Source: Flavobacteriaceae bacterium (GTDB lineage Bacteria > Bacteroidota > Bacteroidia > Flavobacteriales > Flavobacteriaceae). Taken from it: a stretch of 7,370 nt of DNA. The stretch covers positions 1 to 7,370 of the forward strand of contig JALZVC010000226.1 of the NCBI GenBank assembly GCA_023301205.1. The letters are read 5' to 3'. Position numbers and translations under genes: made by a program. Within the stretch, counting starts at the first letter, position 1, and each line of letters opens with the position of its first letter. The notes beneath the pieces were generated by a model. It did no database searches. It saw nothing but the letters and a program-made list of their open reading frames with translations, and was not told the origin of the DNA. This document shows, one piece after another, positions 6,266 to 7,370 of the stretch.

Positions 6266-6580
6266 ATGGGAAAGCTGAAAATAAAAACAGGAGATACAGT
6301 TGTTGTTACTGCCGGAGATCACAAAGGGTCTGAAGGAAAAGTAATGCGTGTAGTTGCTGATAAGAACAAAGCAATAGTAGAAGGAGTAAATCTTGTAAAG
6401 AAACATGAGAAGCCAAGTGCGGCTAATCCTCAAGGTGGAATTACTGAAAAAGAAGCTCTTATTCATATTTCTAACCTTTCTGTAGTAGATCCAAAAGATG
6501 GAACTGGTACTAGAGTAGGATATAGAATGGAAGATGGTAAAAAAGTACGATTTTCTAAAAAATCGAATCAAGTATTATAG
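6266..6580 (+). CDS. rplX: 50S ribosomal protein L24 (uL24)
   Basis: The product has 104 residues, the normal length. L24 is one of the first proteins to nucleate 50S assembly and lies near the tunnel exit. The KOW motif is at the N-terminus: [42 protein letters not shown] (about 5-46), with the key Gly residues in place. The rest shows the usual [20 protein letters not shown] strand and a basic C-terminal segment, [18 protein letters not shown]. It follows rplN by 12 bases (TACGAAAGTAAA) and ends in TAG 2 bases before rplE. Confidence 0.98.
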   Translation: MGKLKIKTGDTVVVTAGDHKGSEGKVMRVVADKNKAIVEGVNLVKKHEKPSAANPQGGITEKEALIHISNLSVVDPKDGTGTRVGYRMEDGKKVRFSKKSNQVL

Positions 6581-6582
6581 TT

Positions 6583-7134
6583 ATGGGGTATATACCAAGA
6601 CTTAAGGAAGAGTATAAGGGCAGAGTAGTAAGTGCTCTTACAGATGAATTTGGTTACAAAAATGTAATGCAAGTTCCAAAACTAGAACGCATTGTGGTCT
6701 CTCGTGGAGTGGGTGCAGCTGTTGCAGATAAAAAATTGATCGACTACGCGTTAGACGAGATATCTAATATCACTGGACAGCATGCCGTTGCAACATTATC
6801 TAAAAAAGATGTTGCAACCTTCAAACTACGTAAGGGGATGCCAATTGGTGCTAGAGTTACATTGCGCGGAGAGCGCATGTATGAATTTCTAGATAGATTA
6901 ATCACATCATCATTACCAAGGGTGCGTGACTTTAATGGTATTAAAGCTACAGGATTTGATGGTAGAGGTAACTACTCTTTAGGGGTTGTAGAACAGATTA
7001 TCTTTCCAGAAATTGATATAGATAAAGTAAAGAAAATTGAAGGTTTAAACATCACTTTTGTGACATCTGCAGACACTGATAAAGAGGCAAGATCTTTATT
7101 AGGAGAATTAGGGTTACCTTTTCAAAAAAATTAA
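6583..7134 (+). CDS. rplE: 50S ribosomal protein L5 (uL5)
   Basis: The product has 183 residues (E. coli 179). L5 binds 5S rRNA together with L18 in the central protuberance and contacts S13 across the subunit interface. The signatures are plain: [39 protein letters not shown], the [34 protein letters not shown] segment, and [37 protein letters not shown]. The C-terminus ([16 protein letters not shown]) matches the family end. The start at 6583 sits 2 bases after rplX; rpsN follows after 3 bases, the standard bacterial order. Confidence 0.98.
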   Translation: MGYIPRLKEEYKGRVVSALTDEFGYKNVMQVPKLERIVVSRGVGAAVADKKLIDYALDEISNITGQHAVATLSKKDVATFKLRKGMPIGARVTLRGERMYEFLDRLITSSLPRVRDFNGIKATGFDGRGNYSLGVVEQIIFPEIDIDKVKKIEGLNITFVTSADTDKEARSLLGELGLPFQKN

Positions 7135-7137
7135 GAT

Positions 7138-7370
7138 ATGGCTAAAGAATCAATGAAAGCCCGTGAGGTAAAGAGACAAGCGATGGTAAAGAAGTATGCC
7201 GAAAAACGTAAAGCATTAAAAGATGCTGGCGATTGGGAAGGTTTACAAAAATTACCAAAAGATGCTTCTCCAGTACGTTTACACAACCGTTGTAAATTAA
7301 CTGGAAGACCTAAAGGGTATATGAGAACTTTTGGTATTTCACGTGTTACATTTCGTGAAATGGCTAATCA
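7138..7370 (+). CDS. rpsN: 30S ribosomal protein S14 (uS14), N-terminal part; cut by window end
   Basis: An ATG 3 bases after rplE opens a frame that stays open to the window edge: 77 full codons plus two bases. It reads [17 protein letters not shown] at the start and [34 protein letters not shown] at the end, clearly S14, a 30S head protein near the decoding region. Only about a dozen residues should be missing if it has the common 89-residue length. It is the longer zinc-free (C-minus) type: the CxxC pairs of the short zinc-binding form are absent, with one Cys in NRCKLTGRP and an insert-like stretch ([21 protein letters not shown]) before it. It continues the spc-type order after rplE, so rpsH would be expected next. 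Confidence 0.97.
   Translation, partial: MAKESMKAREVKRQAMVKKYAEKRKALKDAGDWEGLQKLPKDASPVRLHNRCKLTGRPKGYMRTFGISRVTFREMAN

Noticed and set aside
6230..6571. Minus-strand open frame of 113 codons opposite rplX
   Set aside because: It lies entirely opposite real coding sequence, and its Phe/Ser/Tyr-rich composition is what the antisense of a Lys/Glu-rich gene gives. Other minus-strand frames at 1774-1959, 2046-2309, 2405-2605, 2813-3046, 4185-4367 and 5582-5866 were rejected for the same reason.
1..7370. A hidden novel multi-gene system, mobile element or CRISPR array
   Set aside because: Nearly all bases are accounted for by conserved ribosomal genes in the standard order, with no extra ORFs, direct repeats or foreign-looking stretch.

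Overview
The window is the core ribosomal-protein operon of a bacterium, most likely a member of the Bacteroidota and probably of the Flavobacteriaceae. Three things suggest this. The DNA is AT-rich. The genes lack GGAGG-type Shine-Dalgarno sequences and instead have A/T-rich upstream stretches, as known for Bacteroidota. The protein variants also fit that phylum: L22 has an extra basic N-terminus, L3 carries GSIGAASYP at the peptidyl-transferase loop, and S10 follows EF-G directly with no tuf gene between. I cannot name a genus from sequence alone.

Layout, all on the + strand: the 3' part of fusA (1-585), then rpsJ (597-902). A 245-base non-coding gap (903-1147) follows, the only large gap in the window. 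After it come rplC, rplD, rplW, rplB, rpsS, rplV, rpsC, rplP, rpmC, rpsQ, rplN, rplX, rplE and the first 77 codons of rpsN, which runs off the right edge. From rplC onward neighbours are at most 27 bases apart, and rplC/rplD overlap by one base. The S10-type cluster (rplC to rpsQ) runs into the spc-type cluster (from rplN) with only 2 bases between them, so both are probably one transcription unit.

EF-G drives translocation, and all other products are structural parts of the 30S subunit (S10, S19, S3, S17, S14) or 50S subunit (L3, L4, L23, L2, L22, L16, L29, L14, L24, L5). Co-transcription would help keep their stoichiometry. All 15 genes whose start is visible begin with ATG. The 15 visible stops are 11 TAA, 4 TAG and no TGA. 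No gene is broken or foreign-looking, and I see no mobile element, CRISPR array, tRNA or rRNA.

The part worth a second look is the rpsJ-rplC gap. It holds a small GCAA-capped hairpin, a terminator-like stem with a U-tract and a competing alternative fold, and a long 14-nt inverted repeat in the presumed rplC leader. It may be a regulatory leader for the ribosomal operon. A smaller pair of mutually exclusive hairpins lies at the rplW/rplB junction. I found no undescribed multi-gene system here.
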